Source of the DNA: Aulostomus chinensis
Lineage: Eukaryota; Chordata; Actinopteri; Syngnathiformes; Aulostomidae
DNA length: 64,000 nt
Direction: 5' to 3'
NCBI GenBank assembly: GCA_037954235.1
Contig: JBBMOA010000002.1
Coordinates: 15,561,009 to 15,625,008, forward strand
The number at the start of each line of letters is the position of its first letter. Position 1 is the stretch's first letter. Shown here piece by piece: positions 37,683-49,048 of the stretch. The position numbers were made by a program, and so were the translations under genes. Below the pieces are notes generated by a model, which saw only the letters and a list, made by a program, of their open reading frames with translations, did no database searches and was not told the DNA's origin.

Positions 37683-38709
37683 CACAGAAGAGCAGTTTGC
37701 ACAAACATGTGAATAAAAAAAAAAAACAACAACATTTCATCCAACTGAAAACTATCTTTGGAACTGAATGTTGCATGAAATGAATGACAGTGAACTGTAG
37801 CGGGCTTTCAGCATCAGTCATGGTGATAACACAAAGAAAAGCAGCAACATGAGCAATATGAGCTTCATGAAGAGGTCAACACTCTCAGTGCACTTAAAAA
37901 AATTGAAATACACTGGCTTTTCACAACAATTTTCCTTTCGGTTCTTCATTTCAGGTAAGTCCCCAAGCAATTTTTTAAAATTTCAACATGACATCCCCTG
38001 ATGAAATAACGGAAGCCTGGTGTGACCCTCTGTATCTGACAGGCTCAAGAGTTGAGCCATGTAGTTACTTCTGAACACTTAAAACCGCTATGAGACATTA
38101 GAACGCTATCAAACCAGTCAGGACTGCTTCTTACTGCTCTTCTACCACACAACAGTAAGATAGCTCCTGATTGGTTCTCTAAATTAATGAAGGCACTGAT
38201 AAACAGAGGAGTAGAAGTTGGTGTCTCTCAAAGCATCAAGTGGTATCGTTGGTAGAAAAAACGCAGCTGTAAGAGCAGTTAGTGCAGGAGTGAAGTTATT
38301 ACAGCAATCAAACTGGAGCGGGAGCACGCACTTGCTGAGTCCCTCAGCGGAAAAGATGTTTTCTCTGTCAAGGCAAGTAGTTGTTTTAGATATGAGTGGG
38401 TCCAGATATAACTCAGGAGCTCAACTTGACCTTGAGGATGGTCTCACCAAGTTAACTTTCTTTTTGATGAATGTTGATGAATATATGACAGGAGGGGGTA
38501 CAGATGTAAGGGAGGAGCGCAAACTTTGAGCTGCCAGATACAGATGCTCTCACCAGACTTAAATAATGGCGTCTAAGCAGTGAACCTTCTGAGACCTTTT
38601 TGTTTTTTCTTATTTGCCTTATTTAGGTCAATTCTTTCACATTCATTTCTGCCTCGATCATATTTCCCCAATTCCAGATCCCAAGACATTAACATGTATG
38701 TCAAACCTT

Positions 38710-38751
38710 CCACGATGCTGCTGACCCTCCCCAGGGTCAGCAGCATCGTGG
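38710..38751. other. Perfect 19-bp hairpin
   Basis: CCACGATGCTGCTGACCCT (38710-38728) is followed by CCCC and then its exact reverse complement (38733-38751). It lies directly before a decayed SINE piece and a GT microsatellite. Function unknown. Confidence 0.7.
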
Positions 38752-38885
38752 GGCCACCCTGTTGCCTCACAGCAACAAGGTTTTGTGTGTGTGTGTGTGT
38801 GTGTTTGTGAGTGTGTGTGTGTGTGTGTGTGTGTTTGAACCTGCCTGTTGGACTTTTCTGTGTGGGGTTTGTTCTTCTTGTGCCT
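38752..38885 (+). mobile_element. Decayed SINE piece split by GT microsatellite
   Basis: TTGCCTCACAGCAACAAGGTT matches the SINE head (written here as two parts, TTGCCTCACAGC and AACAAGGTT), then GT tracts (38782-38804, 38812-38834), then TTCTGTGTGGGGTTTG, which matches the body. The missing part corresponds to the B-box region. Confidence 0.4.
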
Positions 38886-39404
38886 GAAATGCCCACCAGT
38901 GACATTGAGGGTTGCTTACCAGTTTTGGTCTTGAGACCACTTTCTAAAGGTCTCAGTCTTGTCTTGGAATCAACTCCATCTTTACTCGGTCTTGTTGACC
39001 GAGTGAACTTTAGAGTTTATATCATGACCGGTCAAGTGACCATGCTGCAAATTTCTATTGTTGGACTGGATTTAAGAACACAGGACTTCAAATGCAACGA
39101 GTAACTTGGCCTGTTTTGAATTGTGCCAGAATTTTTACTGTCAACAGCTGCTCCCCCTTCGCCCCTCCTCATCCCCCTTCAAACACACTTCAGTTGTCAG
39201 TGAAGAGGCTGGGAGGGACATGTCTGTAATTACATTTATCTGTTAAAATCGTTACATTTCATGCTTACCCCATAATTCATGGATCTCACGACAGGGACAC
39301 ATTTATCCAAAAAATAAAACAAAAAAACGAACTTGTGCATCTGTTTATAGATGTTGAAGTGTTTCAAGCATCCACCGATCTCATAATGTGCATTTTCTTC
39401 AAAA

Positions 39405-39592
39405 TGGCAAGGCAAGGCAAGGCAATTTTATTTGTATAGCCCGTTTTCACAAACAGTTTGTCTCAAAGGGCTTCACATGGCATCATAACAACATCCTCTG
39501 CCCTTAGACCCTCACATCGACTGAGGAAAAACTCCATAGAAAACCCTTTTAACAGGGAAAAATCTGAGAAACCTGAAAAATGAACCCCATTA
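39405..39592. repeat. Dispersed teleost repeat beginning with GGCAA units
   Basis: Starts with tandem GGCAA units, then TTTTATTTGTATAGC, a run about cacks of neighbouring fields such as CAAAGGGCTTCACA, and a later AGGAAAAACTCC. I recognise this wording from many fish genomes as an interspersed repeat, but I cannot name its class. No ends or duplication were defined. Confidence 0.45.
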
Positions 39593-40102
39593 ATTGCTTC
39601 TTGTGGCATTGTGTGTAAAATTTAGCATTTTTAGTCTGTAAAGAATTCACTTTGCTTAGTCTTGCTTTGGCTGCAGTTAAATAAAGATATATCAAATACT
39701 GGAGGAAATTTTAAACTTTGCTTGCTTTGGTCTGAGTCAGTGGCTCAGTTGGTAAATGTCAAAAACACTGCTTAAATATCAAGCATAACGGTACGTATCT
39801 CCTGGCTCCAGGAGCTCAGTGTGGACCTTGACTCTTAACTCTGCATAGCTGCAAGCAACAGTTAACTTGGCAAACAATATTTGCCTATTTTATGAAGAAT
39901 CCAATAATTGGAGCAATTTGGCTCGGACTTGCAGGTTATTTTTGTAGTGAGAGCAGATCAAGGTCAGATCACAATTCACCAAGAATCTTTTGGAGCTGCA
40001 CAGAGACCACTTCCTCTAAATGGTCTCTGAATGGTTGTTTAGTCCACACTTGAGTGTGTTTGGTTTATTCACATCTGCTTGAATGAATCAGACAAAAGGG
40101 GA

Positions 40103-40737
40103 CAGGCCCGTAACTACCATTGAGGACACCGAGGTTATATCCTCTGTATTTTTTTCCCATGTTTTTTTTTTTTAACTCAGAAATGTTAAACAAATTTATG
40201 ATAAAAATCCGTCTGACTTTGATTGATTGGTGGAAAATTCAGCTGCTATTCTCATTTGTTTATTCTGAATATAAAGTCCACATAAGACAATCTTTTTTAT
40301 CATCACCATTTTAAAACGTAGCTGAACAATCCGACACTTGAAACACCGTATCATGTGAGGCAGCCTCGCGAAAGTCAGCTAAGCACCGCGGGATATAGCC
40401 TACGTTCTCGTCAAACTCCACGCAGTCAGTTTTTTTTTGTCGGGGTGGAATTTGAAAATGGAAGCAAGATGAAGAAGTCTACTCTACAGCAAACGAAACT
40501 CAGCTTTGGAAAGCCAACAGGCCAGGGGAAAAGAAAGAGAGAAGGAGGTGAGTTGCTTTCGCTCGTGAGACGGTGCAGTATTTGGTTTTCCCTGTGTTTC
40601 CTGCGTTTCCCCTGTAGCAATGTAACTCCCCTCTACGGGTGCCTCACCGTTCACCAAATTACGATGGTTTTTTTTGTCAAATAAGATGTATCGCAATATT
40701 TGACCTCGGTATTTGAAAAATCCTGGGTACAGCCCTG
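40103..40737 (+). mobile_element. hAT element with a perfect 8-bp duplication
   Basis: Ends are CAGGCCCGTA and, reversed, CAGGGCTGTA (8 of 10). The flanks are AAAGGGGA on both sides (40095-40102 and 40738-40745), a perfect hAT-type duplication. The 635-bp element retains one transposase-like first exon but no catalytic region, so it is non-autonomous. Confidence 0.8.
40469..40547 (+). pseudogene. Transposase-like first exon
   Basis: From ATG at 40469 the frame reads MKKSTLQQTKLSFGKPTGQG followed by KRKREGG and then a consensus donor GTGAGT at 40548. A short basic start with a K-x-T-L-x-SF word is common at the N-terminus of hAT and related transposases. No following exon is present before the element ends. 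It may be a relic or a transcription start still available to neighbouring sequence. Confidence 0.45.
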
Positions 40738-40745
40738 AAAGGGGA

Positions 40746-42169
40746 AAGCAAAACACAGTAAATTAAACTGGACAAATCAATTTAATTGTAAAAATGCTTC
40801 TGATAGTAACGGCCAAAGCACTGATATGCACTGACTGCAGCCATCAATATTATATTATTTAAAAGACAACTTTTGGGTAAAGGTTGAGATATGTGGGCCA
40901 GAATAGATGCCATATTAAAAAGAATTACTTTTTTGGACCACTTTCGATGCTATTCTATTAAATCCGAAAACGTGTCTTACAGGCATCTGTGCCCACAAAG
41001 GAATACATTATCATGAAGTATCCACTTTATGATGCCAGGAGGTCAGTTCACTGATTGAAGCCACAACTGAAATACTGAAAGAGGAAAAACTGCTTGTCTT
41101 TCTTACAAAGAAATCAATGTAAATGTTTATTAAATAAACATCATATTGAAAATCAAATGCCACAAAAGTAAGTACATAATTTACAGTGATGCTCTCACGC
41201 ATCCTTGCAGTGGTGATCAAATCTACAACCAGTAAGCGATGGGATCACCACAGAGTTGAAAATCTCACTTCTTTGACTTTGCGAAATCATTATCAAGAAG
41301 AGTGCATTTGTGTGAGAAAAAAGACTTTACCTTTGCCAGTAAAAAATGACAGAGCACCCAGGAAGCAGGGAGACTCACCTCAGTTTCTGTGAGTCTCGAC
41401 GCGATCAGAAATAGACTCAAGTAATCAACTCAGTCACAATCTCACCAGTGTTGCCGTATCCTATGGAAGCTAAAACCCTCTGCCTGCTGTCGCTTTTTTT
41501 TTTTTTTTCCTCTGAACCTGATTATCCTGGCCAGGACGACAGATGCAGGAACAGACCAGCCATGGCACAGATACTACAAACTAAGGGATTTTGCACGTGT
41601 GCTTAGCATGAAACTTACCGAGGTATTTTGTTGTGATCTACAAAAAAAGGCAGTTTTGTGATGGAGTGCAGACACTCTAGATGGGCTAATGAAGCGACGA
41701 TGCCGCGGCATGTTTGAGATGATGCCTTCTGTACTTTGACCTGTGTTAAACACATTTGCACATAGTGTACTTTCCTCAAAGGAGCAGTTTAGAGGAATGG
41801 AATGAAGGACCTATGAATGATGTGTGGGTGCACTAACTTTATTAATGCTACAAATTTAACACATCGCTGAGCTTAATCTTCACAGATGCATTTGTTATTT
41901 TTACAGGACACTAAACTAAAAGTCATAAATACTTTAATATACTGCCAAACCCATCCCTGAGAGAGTTCTGCTTCAAACCTGCCATCTGGGATTGAGGTGG
42001 CCAGGGAGTTATCAGCAGTCCACAGGCACTCATCACTGATGATGGCACAAACAAGTACAGTCCTCGTAGTGTGATAGAGCGTGCCACCTTTTGTTGATCA
42101 CATGCATGTCTACATCTAACTAGAAATTTTAGTATTTTGTCTTGTTGCCTCAGTGTTGCCTCATTCACA
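40746..42169. other. Non-coding stretch, nothing recognised
   Basis: No gene or insertion boundary was found. Confidence 0.5.
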
Positions 42170-42424
42170 CACACACTCACACACAAGCACGCGCATGTGA
42201 GGATATTCAGGACACAATGCTTGTCCTTGACCCCTGACCTTAACCATCACAACTAAATGCCTGACCCTAAACCTGTCCCTAACCTAATTCTAATCCCACA
42301 CCCAAGACTAAGTCTTTATCTTAAACAGCCCTTTGAAATTTTGAGGACTTCATGCTGTTGTTTAAAATTGTATTCTGGTCTTCACGATGTAGCATTTTTT
42401 TTTTAATTCAGAAAGGTTTTGAAA

Positions 42425-42488
<64 letters not shown>
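42170..42488. repeat. CCCTAACC-rich dispersed repeat with CA tracts
   Basis: Short CA tract, then ACCTTAACCATCACAACTAA, CCTAACCTAATTCTAATC, AGACTAAGTCTT and AAACAGCCCTTTGAA, ending at a long (CA)n tract at 42430-42488. The same ordered words recur at 51490-51840, so this is a dispersed family associated with CA repeats. The telomere-like CCCTAA units are degenerate. Confidence 0.65.
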
Positions 42489-42493
<5 letters not shown>

Positions 42494-43573
42494 CCATGTA
42501 TTACCATTTTCTTTTTATGTGCATTAAATTAAATGCATTATTACCTTTTACACATTGAAAATGCACAGTATTGTTGTTCAATGTCTTTGTCATTACATGA
42601 AGTGACCTACAAGTAAAAATCACAAAACACAACAAGTTGACATTGTACAAGCGGACAGAGTTTACATCAGCCCCCATTTTGTGTTTGGCTCCCGGTCAAA
42701 GATAACAGCTGTACACTTTGCAGGTTCAATGAACTCCACCAGCCCCTGGCAGCTAGATATTCCTATGGGAAAACATTATAATTACAAATGTTGTGGGTCA
42801 TCTTGACTGAGAGAAAGACACAATTATTAAAAAAAAACAACCTGCATTTACAATAATCTTCAACAGAGTCAAAGCAACACATCAGCAAAAGTGATTCAAA
42901 TCTATCAAATTCACTTTATGCCTTCTTAACAACATGTGTGATTGCTAGTTAGATTGGTAAGAGCAAGACTGTTGTTGGAATATAAACATCTGTCCTACTC
43001 CATTGTCTTTCCTGCTTAAATAAATTGCCAATAAAATGTCACAGAAAAGAAAGACGGTGAGATATGGAGCCAGAGGGGAAAATGGTAACAAGAAGAGGGT
43101 TAGAGGCTAGTAAAAATCAAACCATGCTTACACGGGCACTACTGCCTCCAGGATAACCCCGGAGGGGTCTATCATTTACTGTAGACAGACAATTAGACAA
43201 ATGTACACACATGCATGCACTGCCGTCATTGGCTGTCACCATTTCATTGGCTCTCATGAGGAATTGTGGTTTGTAGCCTTGGGCCACAAGGACAGTCAGG
43301 ATGTCGCGAAGAGTGTCCTTCTCTCCCTTTTGTCTTCAGTCCCTGTCTCTTCACTGGTATTCTCAATGTTGCCTCAGGTGATGCAGAAGAATGACCCATT
43401 ACAAATTTACTTTCTCCACCCAAACAGTTTAACTTGTTCCAGTGCCTGGGGCACTTGCCACTGGTCTGATTTTTCAGAGGACAAATGCACACACCACAGA
43501 AGATTTTGATTGGTTGGTCCTGCTGCCACCAATTACAACAACCTTAATTGTTTTCCACTCAAAGGATGTTACA

Positions 43574-43612
<39 letters not shown>

Positions 43613-44457
43613 AAGCTTGTTTTTCCTGTCTATTCTCTGTTATAATAAGCGAAGAGCTGACACCCTTAGGTTATTTTATTTTTCCCTTACTATCCTACTG
43701 GATAATATTGTCGAAACAGGCCACGGATTTGAGTCTTGAAAAAAATTATTCACAAGACTAGGCAAGCCTATTTATGCTAGATGCGAACGTGAATGCTGGG
43801 ATATATGTTGAGGTATAATGTATACAACTGTACTGCTTCTGTGGACAGTCCTCCCTGCAGTGTAAAAATGGAACACAGTTTAAAATGATTAAAATGAACA
43901 CCTCATTATATCAGCGGCAACATGAGGCAGCAGAGCAACATTGTTTGTTGTCTTTTTCCATATCTATGAATGTATAGATGCAGAACACTGCAGCACAAAA
44001 AGGGAATTATTTGGTTTAAGTGTGAGCTGAACATAGCACTTTTTTCTTTGCCAGCTGGGAGGCCAAGTGTCTGTACAGGTGTGTTAATGAATAAAGTTTT
44101 TTTTTTTTAATTGCTCATTGGAGTCCTGATGATGCCGATATTACAGCTAAAGTGCAACTGAAGTGCCAGTTGCTGCTGTCTCCTTGAGTTGCGTTCACAT
44201 GATTTTAACAGTGTTTTTCTTCACAGAATGTTCTTCCAGTTATTGGAGTTGTTTTCTGAGCTTGAATTAAACCCTGGTTTTACCCTCCTGACATTTTGCA
44301 TCCCAGGCAACTGCCAAGCCAACACTCACGCATGCGTGTTTCAACAATGGGAAGTCAATCAATAAGCAAGCGCTTGATACATTTGTAAATCCACTCTGGC
44401 AACAACAACAAGAAAAGACCCTAAAAAAAAAACAAAAAACCATGAAATAATTCAGGC
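42489..44457. other. Non-coding stretch with CA microsatellite
   Basis: A (CA)n tract lies at 43575-43610. The open frame 43201-43509 has no recognisable domain and is not supported as a gene. Confidence 0.45.
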
Positions 44458-44535
44458 CTTGAGTCTCTTCAAAATATCAGTTTACTAGCACATGCCTTTA
44501 TGTGCTCGTAAACTGATATTTTGAAGAGACTCAAG
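44458..44535. other. Near-perfect 36-bp hairpin, 6-nt loop
   Basis: A 28-bp arm at 44458-44485 is the exact reverse complement of 44508-44535. Inside it, after one T/C mismatch, AGCACAT (44487-44493) pairs with ATGTGCT (44500-44506) around the loop GCCTTT. The whole structure is 78 nt, the size of a microRNA precursor, but it is far more perfectly paired than most. It may instead be a young fold-back or MITE. Strand of any transcript is unknown. Confidence 0.75.
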
Positions 44536-45084
44536 GTTCAACAAAGAGCCCCTCATCCTCCTGTGAGATTGAGCTGGGTCCGGGTTAGATATAGTGAGGA
44601 GGACCAGGTTGCTTCTAATGTCCCTCAGATTTGGGCTTCAAATAAACAGCCTGAGGACAAAGCTGGGAGCCTCTCCTGAAAATGTAGCAGGTCAATTAAA
44701 TTTTAATCAAAACAACAAAATAAAAGCAAAATAACTTCTGGAATTACGTGCTAAGAGTGTTTCACCACTCTGATGACTCCCTCTTTACTTATGACCATGC
44801 ACAACGAAGCCTTTGTTGGTTCCTCCATCACTGGTCTCTGGCTGCGGTCTCACTCTCTCTCTCTCTATGCTGACCATCTCTCTTTTTCTTTCATGTCTGC
44901 TGAACATGACACACACGATCAGAAAAAAACACAATAACAAAAACAAAAGCCTCCACCTCCAAGTCGTGAGGCCATCACCTGTCAGCTTCCCCTAGTGGAC
45001 CGCCACTGCAAATTAAATAAGTGCAACTAGTCACTACGCACATTGTTGCATGTAACAGATGTGAGAGACAGAACCCTCCCCAAA

Positions 45085-45155
<71 letters not shown>

Positions 45156-45474
45156 CCGCCAGCAACAAATGACAAAGACCCTCTGCCTAATTAATGTAAA
45201 TATAATTTAACCGCAGCTCCACGTCACCTCTGAGTCAGACCTCCATTTAAAAACCTGCAGTACCCATCAATTGTTTGGATTTGTGGACCTGGACCTTCAC
45301 ACTTGCATCCCAAAGTGATGAGTCTCAGATACACAATCATGTAGTGTTTTCACACCTGCACCAAAATTCCCATTTTTGGCACAAATTAAACATTGTATCC
45401 AGATACTGTTACATTTTCCAGACTGTACAACATTTTGCAAAGTACATCATTAACATTGTTTGGTTTATAGATAG

Positions 45475-45529
<55 letters not shown>

Positions 45530-45660
45530 TGGGGATTTAATTACGAGACCTGTTCTGAATTGAAAAAAGATCATATTAATTATGTTCAATTAAATGCTTT
45601 GTTTTTCTGTGTGCGCTGTTAATAAGTCCACACTGGTGGAAGTGGTTGATTTGGGAAATA
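44536..45660. other. Non-coding stretch with long CA and GA tracts
   Basis: Contains (CA)n at about 45089-45153 and (GA)n at about 45484-45527. No gene seen. Confidence 0.55.
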
Positions 45661-45673
45661 ATGAAGACTCATA

Positions 45674-46047
45674 GGTGGCACGGTGGTGCAGTGGTCAGCA
45701 CTGTTGCCTCACAGCAAGAAGGTTCCGGGTTTGAGTCCCAGCTCGGGCACGGGATCTTTCTGTGTGGAGTCTGCATGTTCTCCCTGTACCTGTGTGGGTT
45801 CTCTCTGGTACTCCAGCTTCCTCCCACAGTCCAAAGACATCAAGAGAGGACGAGGCTGATTGATACTCTAAATTGACCGTAGGTGTGACTGTGAGTGTGA
45901 ATGGTTGTCTGTCTCTATGTGTTGGTCCTGTGATGGACTGGTGACCTGTCCAGGGTGAACCCTGCCTCTCACCTGAAGGCTGCTGGGATAGGCCCCAGCC
46001 CCCCCACAACCCTTGAAAGGAATAAGCAGAAGAAAATGGATGGATGG
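45674..46047 (+). mobile_element. tRNA-headed SINE, full length
   Basis: A-box-like TGGTGCAGTGG and B-box-like GGTTTGAGTCC in the head, family body, ATGG tail. A perfect 13-bp duplication ATGAAGACTCATA flanks it (45661-45673 and 46048-46060). Confidence 0.9.
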
Positions 46048-46175
46048 ATGAAGACTCATATTATCTGAAAGCAATTGGATGTTCTGGATTAGAATACAAA
46101 TACAAACCTGAATGTGACATCTATAGAGCAGGACCACTAATGGTCCTCTACTTCCTTCAACTCCTGATATTTTTC

Positions 46176-46420
46176 TTAATTTCTTATTCTCTCTCTCTCT
46201 CTCTCTCTCCCCCAGATGTTTCTGTCACTTGGGATCTCCACATCTATCATTACTGCTGACTTCTGTTCCTTGTCAGCCACCATAATGTCTGGTTGGTGAG
46301 GCAGCACCTGCTTGTCAGCCTGGAACTTGAAGTCCCAAAGGATCATGGCTCTTCCATTCTCAACCACCTTTTACAGTGTTTCTCATTTGGACTGGCACTT
46401 AATTCTCTATTCAGTTTTGG
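46176..46420 (-). pseudogene. R2/R4-type LINE C-terminus with endonuclease-like motif
   Basis: A minus-strand frame (46215-46367) reads ENGRAMILWDFKFQADKQ, then HQPDIMVADKEQKSAVMIDV and EIPSDRNI. The spacing PD-x14-D matches the PDx(12-14)D motif of the restriction-like endonuclease of R2/R4-type non-LTR elements; Rex6 is the known fish member of R4. The frame ends in a CT tract. No reverse transcriptase is present, so only the 3' end of ORF survives. The clade call is tentative. Confidence 0.5.
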
Positions 46421-46693
46421 AGTTCCAGCACACAATCCCAAACACTCGGTTATTCCTACTCCAGCATCCTAGGGCCAGCCAATAAGAGGTGGGCTGTGTG
46501 CGTGACCTGTGCTCCTTAGTTTAGTTGTAACCTTACAGGTTGGGAGAGGCAGGTTATCGGCTGCTTTCTCCCACATCTGTTACTGGTTGTTTCATATTGT
46601 TTCCTAATCTGCATCCTCAGCTTGGTGGGTAGAGCTGTGAGCCTTTCGGGTTACTCACTTGCTGTAATTCTTCAACCAGGACCAGGACAACCA

Positions 46694-47440
46694 GGGGCAT
46701 GTATCAACGCGGTTTACGCAAGAAAAACTTGCGTACGCCAGGATCGACACTAACGTTCAGCTGTATCAACGCGAAAAGTTTGTCGATTCTTGCGCTGTTT
46801 CACGCCAACTCTGGTGGTGCCGTAGAAGTTGGCGGAAAACCGATTCTTGCGTTAACTGCACTTTGGTCCGTTGGCGACACCCTGTGGCGGTTTTTGGTAA
46901 CTGACATTATTTGACAACCGCAAGGAAGGCAAAAAATACGTCGGAAAACTAAACGGTGTCGTATCTGGGTTATCAACACCAATTAGAGCTCGGTGAATTT
47001 CCCCGCTCGGTGAACCGAGCTCCTCCTGGGGCTCCGTCTGGATAACTGCCGCTTCAAGCGGTGTTTTCGGATGAGGACTGGCCAGTTTAACGACCTGCTC
47101 GCTAGGATCGGTGAAAGAATGTAACGAATGGACACCAATTTATTCAACCGGCTCTTGTAATTTTGAAACGTAGTGCCATATAGCACCGGGTTTCCACACA
47201 TAGCCACAATCAACTTGTCCACCATCTTGTCAGTCACAGTCAGTCAGTCAGTCAGTCAGCTGTGACATCCTCAACGCTGATTGGCTGTCTTGACGCGAAT
47301 TTTTCGCCAAAGTTCAATATTTTCAATTTGCGCGAATGGCGAATATTTCGCCTCATTCGCGCCGCCAGACTGAAAATTCACGTCATCTGCGCGTTCGCAT
47401 AGTGTTTGAATGGAAATTGTTCGTGCGAATTCGCGTTCGG
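46694..47440 (-). pseudogene. Second MADF-element copy (Harbinger-associated)
   Basis: The minus-strand frame 46983-47237 reads MTDKMVDKLIVAMCGNPVLY then GTTFQN, the same MADF start as at 11.3-11.6 kb. About 440 bp (46919-47360) matches that copy, including the GCGAATT-rich upstream stretch. The left edge starts near GGGGCATGTATCAACGCGG, reminiscent of Harbinger-type ends (compare ATTTATCAAA at 31429), but no matching right end was found. Only the left inverted-repeat arm of the 11.5-kb structure is present, with one change. Confidence 0.55.
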
Positions 47441-48820
47441 TGTGAACACACAGAGTAGCGGCTGAGGCAGGACCCTGACAGTTTTATTTTCCATCTGTTT
47501 GTCCTAGGGGTTTTTTTTTTAATGCAGAAAAACATCTATATTGCACATTGAAATAGTTCTACAAATACCACCTCACGACTGGAGGACATCAATACCTATA
47601 AAGAATACAAGCACTTACCTTGGTAAATGTGCAACCTAATAGATTGGGCCGTAAATCACATTATCTGTGAAAACGCAAACTCAAAGAAAACAAAGGATGG
47701 TGCAGGGCAGTTACAGCCTGCTCCTGCTGTGCAGCTGTCATCAGTAACTTGGTTCTGATGATACTGAAGACATGGGGTAGGAGATATAAAAGTCTATCAT
47801 AGCAGTGAAAATAAATTTACAACACGATTGCAATAAACTTTGACATCAATGTCACTGAATCTATGGTGGTGTAACCAAATTTTATAGTGTCAGGCTATTT
47901 AGTTTCACCTCTGGTCTCCGGTTTCCATGGTACCTCCAAGATAGTCAAAACTGGGTAGATAGTACAGTTGTGGTCAGCAATCATTTGGAAGTTCACGTCA
48001 TTTGGTGGGTTTTGCTGACACAAACTGACAAACATTTTCATTCATGAGGCATTTTTCAGGCCTTTTACATTGAGGAAAAATGTCTGCGATCTATCAGTTC
48101 AGATGAACACTGATCCCCCAAGTGCTGGAGTGTAGGGTGTGGTAATGGGTAGGTATATGATCAACCTGTGAATCTTCACCCTCCATCTTGTCCAGGAAAT
48201 AGGAGAGGAGCAGAGGCTAAATAGCTCCATGTAGACACTCTGTTTCTGTCCTTCATCAAATTGCTGACTTTTGCTGTCACCAGCTGGATCTGTGTCTGGT
48301 TGACTGCTGCTGTCAGCTTCAACGCATCTTTAATAAATGCATTACATTGATGCTGAAATGCAAATTAGCTATTTGTGTATTGTGAATTGAGTGTTCATGC
48401 TTTGTCATCTTTGTCTGCACAAAAAAAAGACAGACATTGAACTTTTAAAATGCTTGTTTGTTTTTTTTGTTGAATAGTTTAGTACAAGGATGCAGTTTAA
48501 ACCTCCTCTGTCAGTCTCTGTTGTCATGATCCAGCTCTCTTCCCTCATTGCTTTGTTCCTCATCTGCATCTTATGTGCGTCCTCATAAATTCTGCAGGGA
48601 TGTCCTTTGCTCACGGTTGGCTGAGCTGCTTCACCATTCAGCTGGTGTGAACACTGGACTGGAGTTGCTGTGCAATTGCATTTAGTAGCAATAGTGACAT
48701 TTTGTCTTTCTTCATTGTCAAGATCTCAACTTGTGAAATCTTATTTTTTCAATTCATCATTTTTAAAGCCTCCCTACCCGTTAAGGAAACTGAAACTCAG
48801 CTGGGATACATTTGAGGTTA
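47441..48820. other. Non-coding stretch, nothing recognised
   Basis: No gene or repeat boundary seen. Confidence 0.5.
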
Positions 48821-49038
48821 AATGGGAAATGGCTGTCATTTATACTGTGCCTGCTCTACCTTAGTGATGCTCATAGCACTTAACAGTGTTGCCTCATTCA
48901 CCCATTCACACTCACACAGCCTCATACACAGATGGCAAGGGCTGCCAGCCTGCTCAACAGGAGCAATTAGGGATTTATTGTCTTGCTCAAGGACACTTCG
49001 ACGCAGTATTACACACTCTACCTCCTGAGCCATGACGG
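48821..49038 (-). mobile_element. Second SINE-like family, minus strand
   Basis: On the minus strand the head reads ATGGCTCAGGAGGTAGAGTG (A-box-like), then TGTCCTTGAGCAAGAC and CTAATTGCTCCTG, TGTGAGTGTGAATGGGTGAA, and a tail GACAGCCATTTCCCATTT. The middle of the head, where the B-box should be, is deleted. Flanks TTTGAGGTTA (48811-48820) and TTTGTGGTTA (49039-49048) match at 9 of 10. Its head is shared with the chimeric copy at 56723-56981. Confidence 0.65.
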
Positions 49039-49048
49039 TTTGTGGTTA

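Noticed and set aside
43201..43509. 102-codon open frame as a host exon
   Set aside because: No domain, no splice signals in a convincing position and no coding-like composition.
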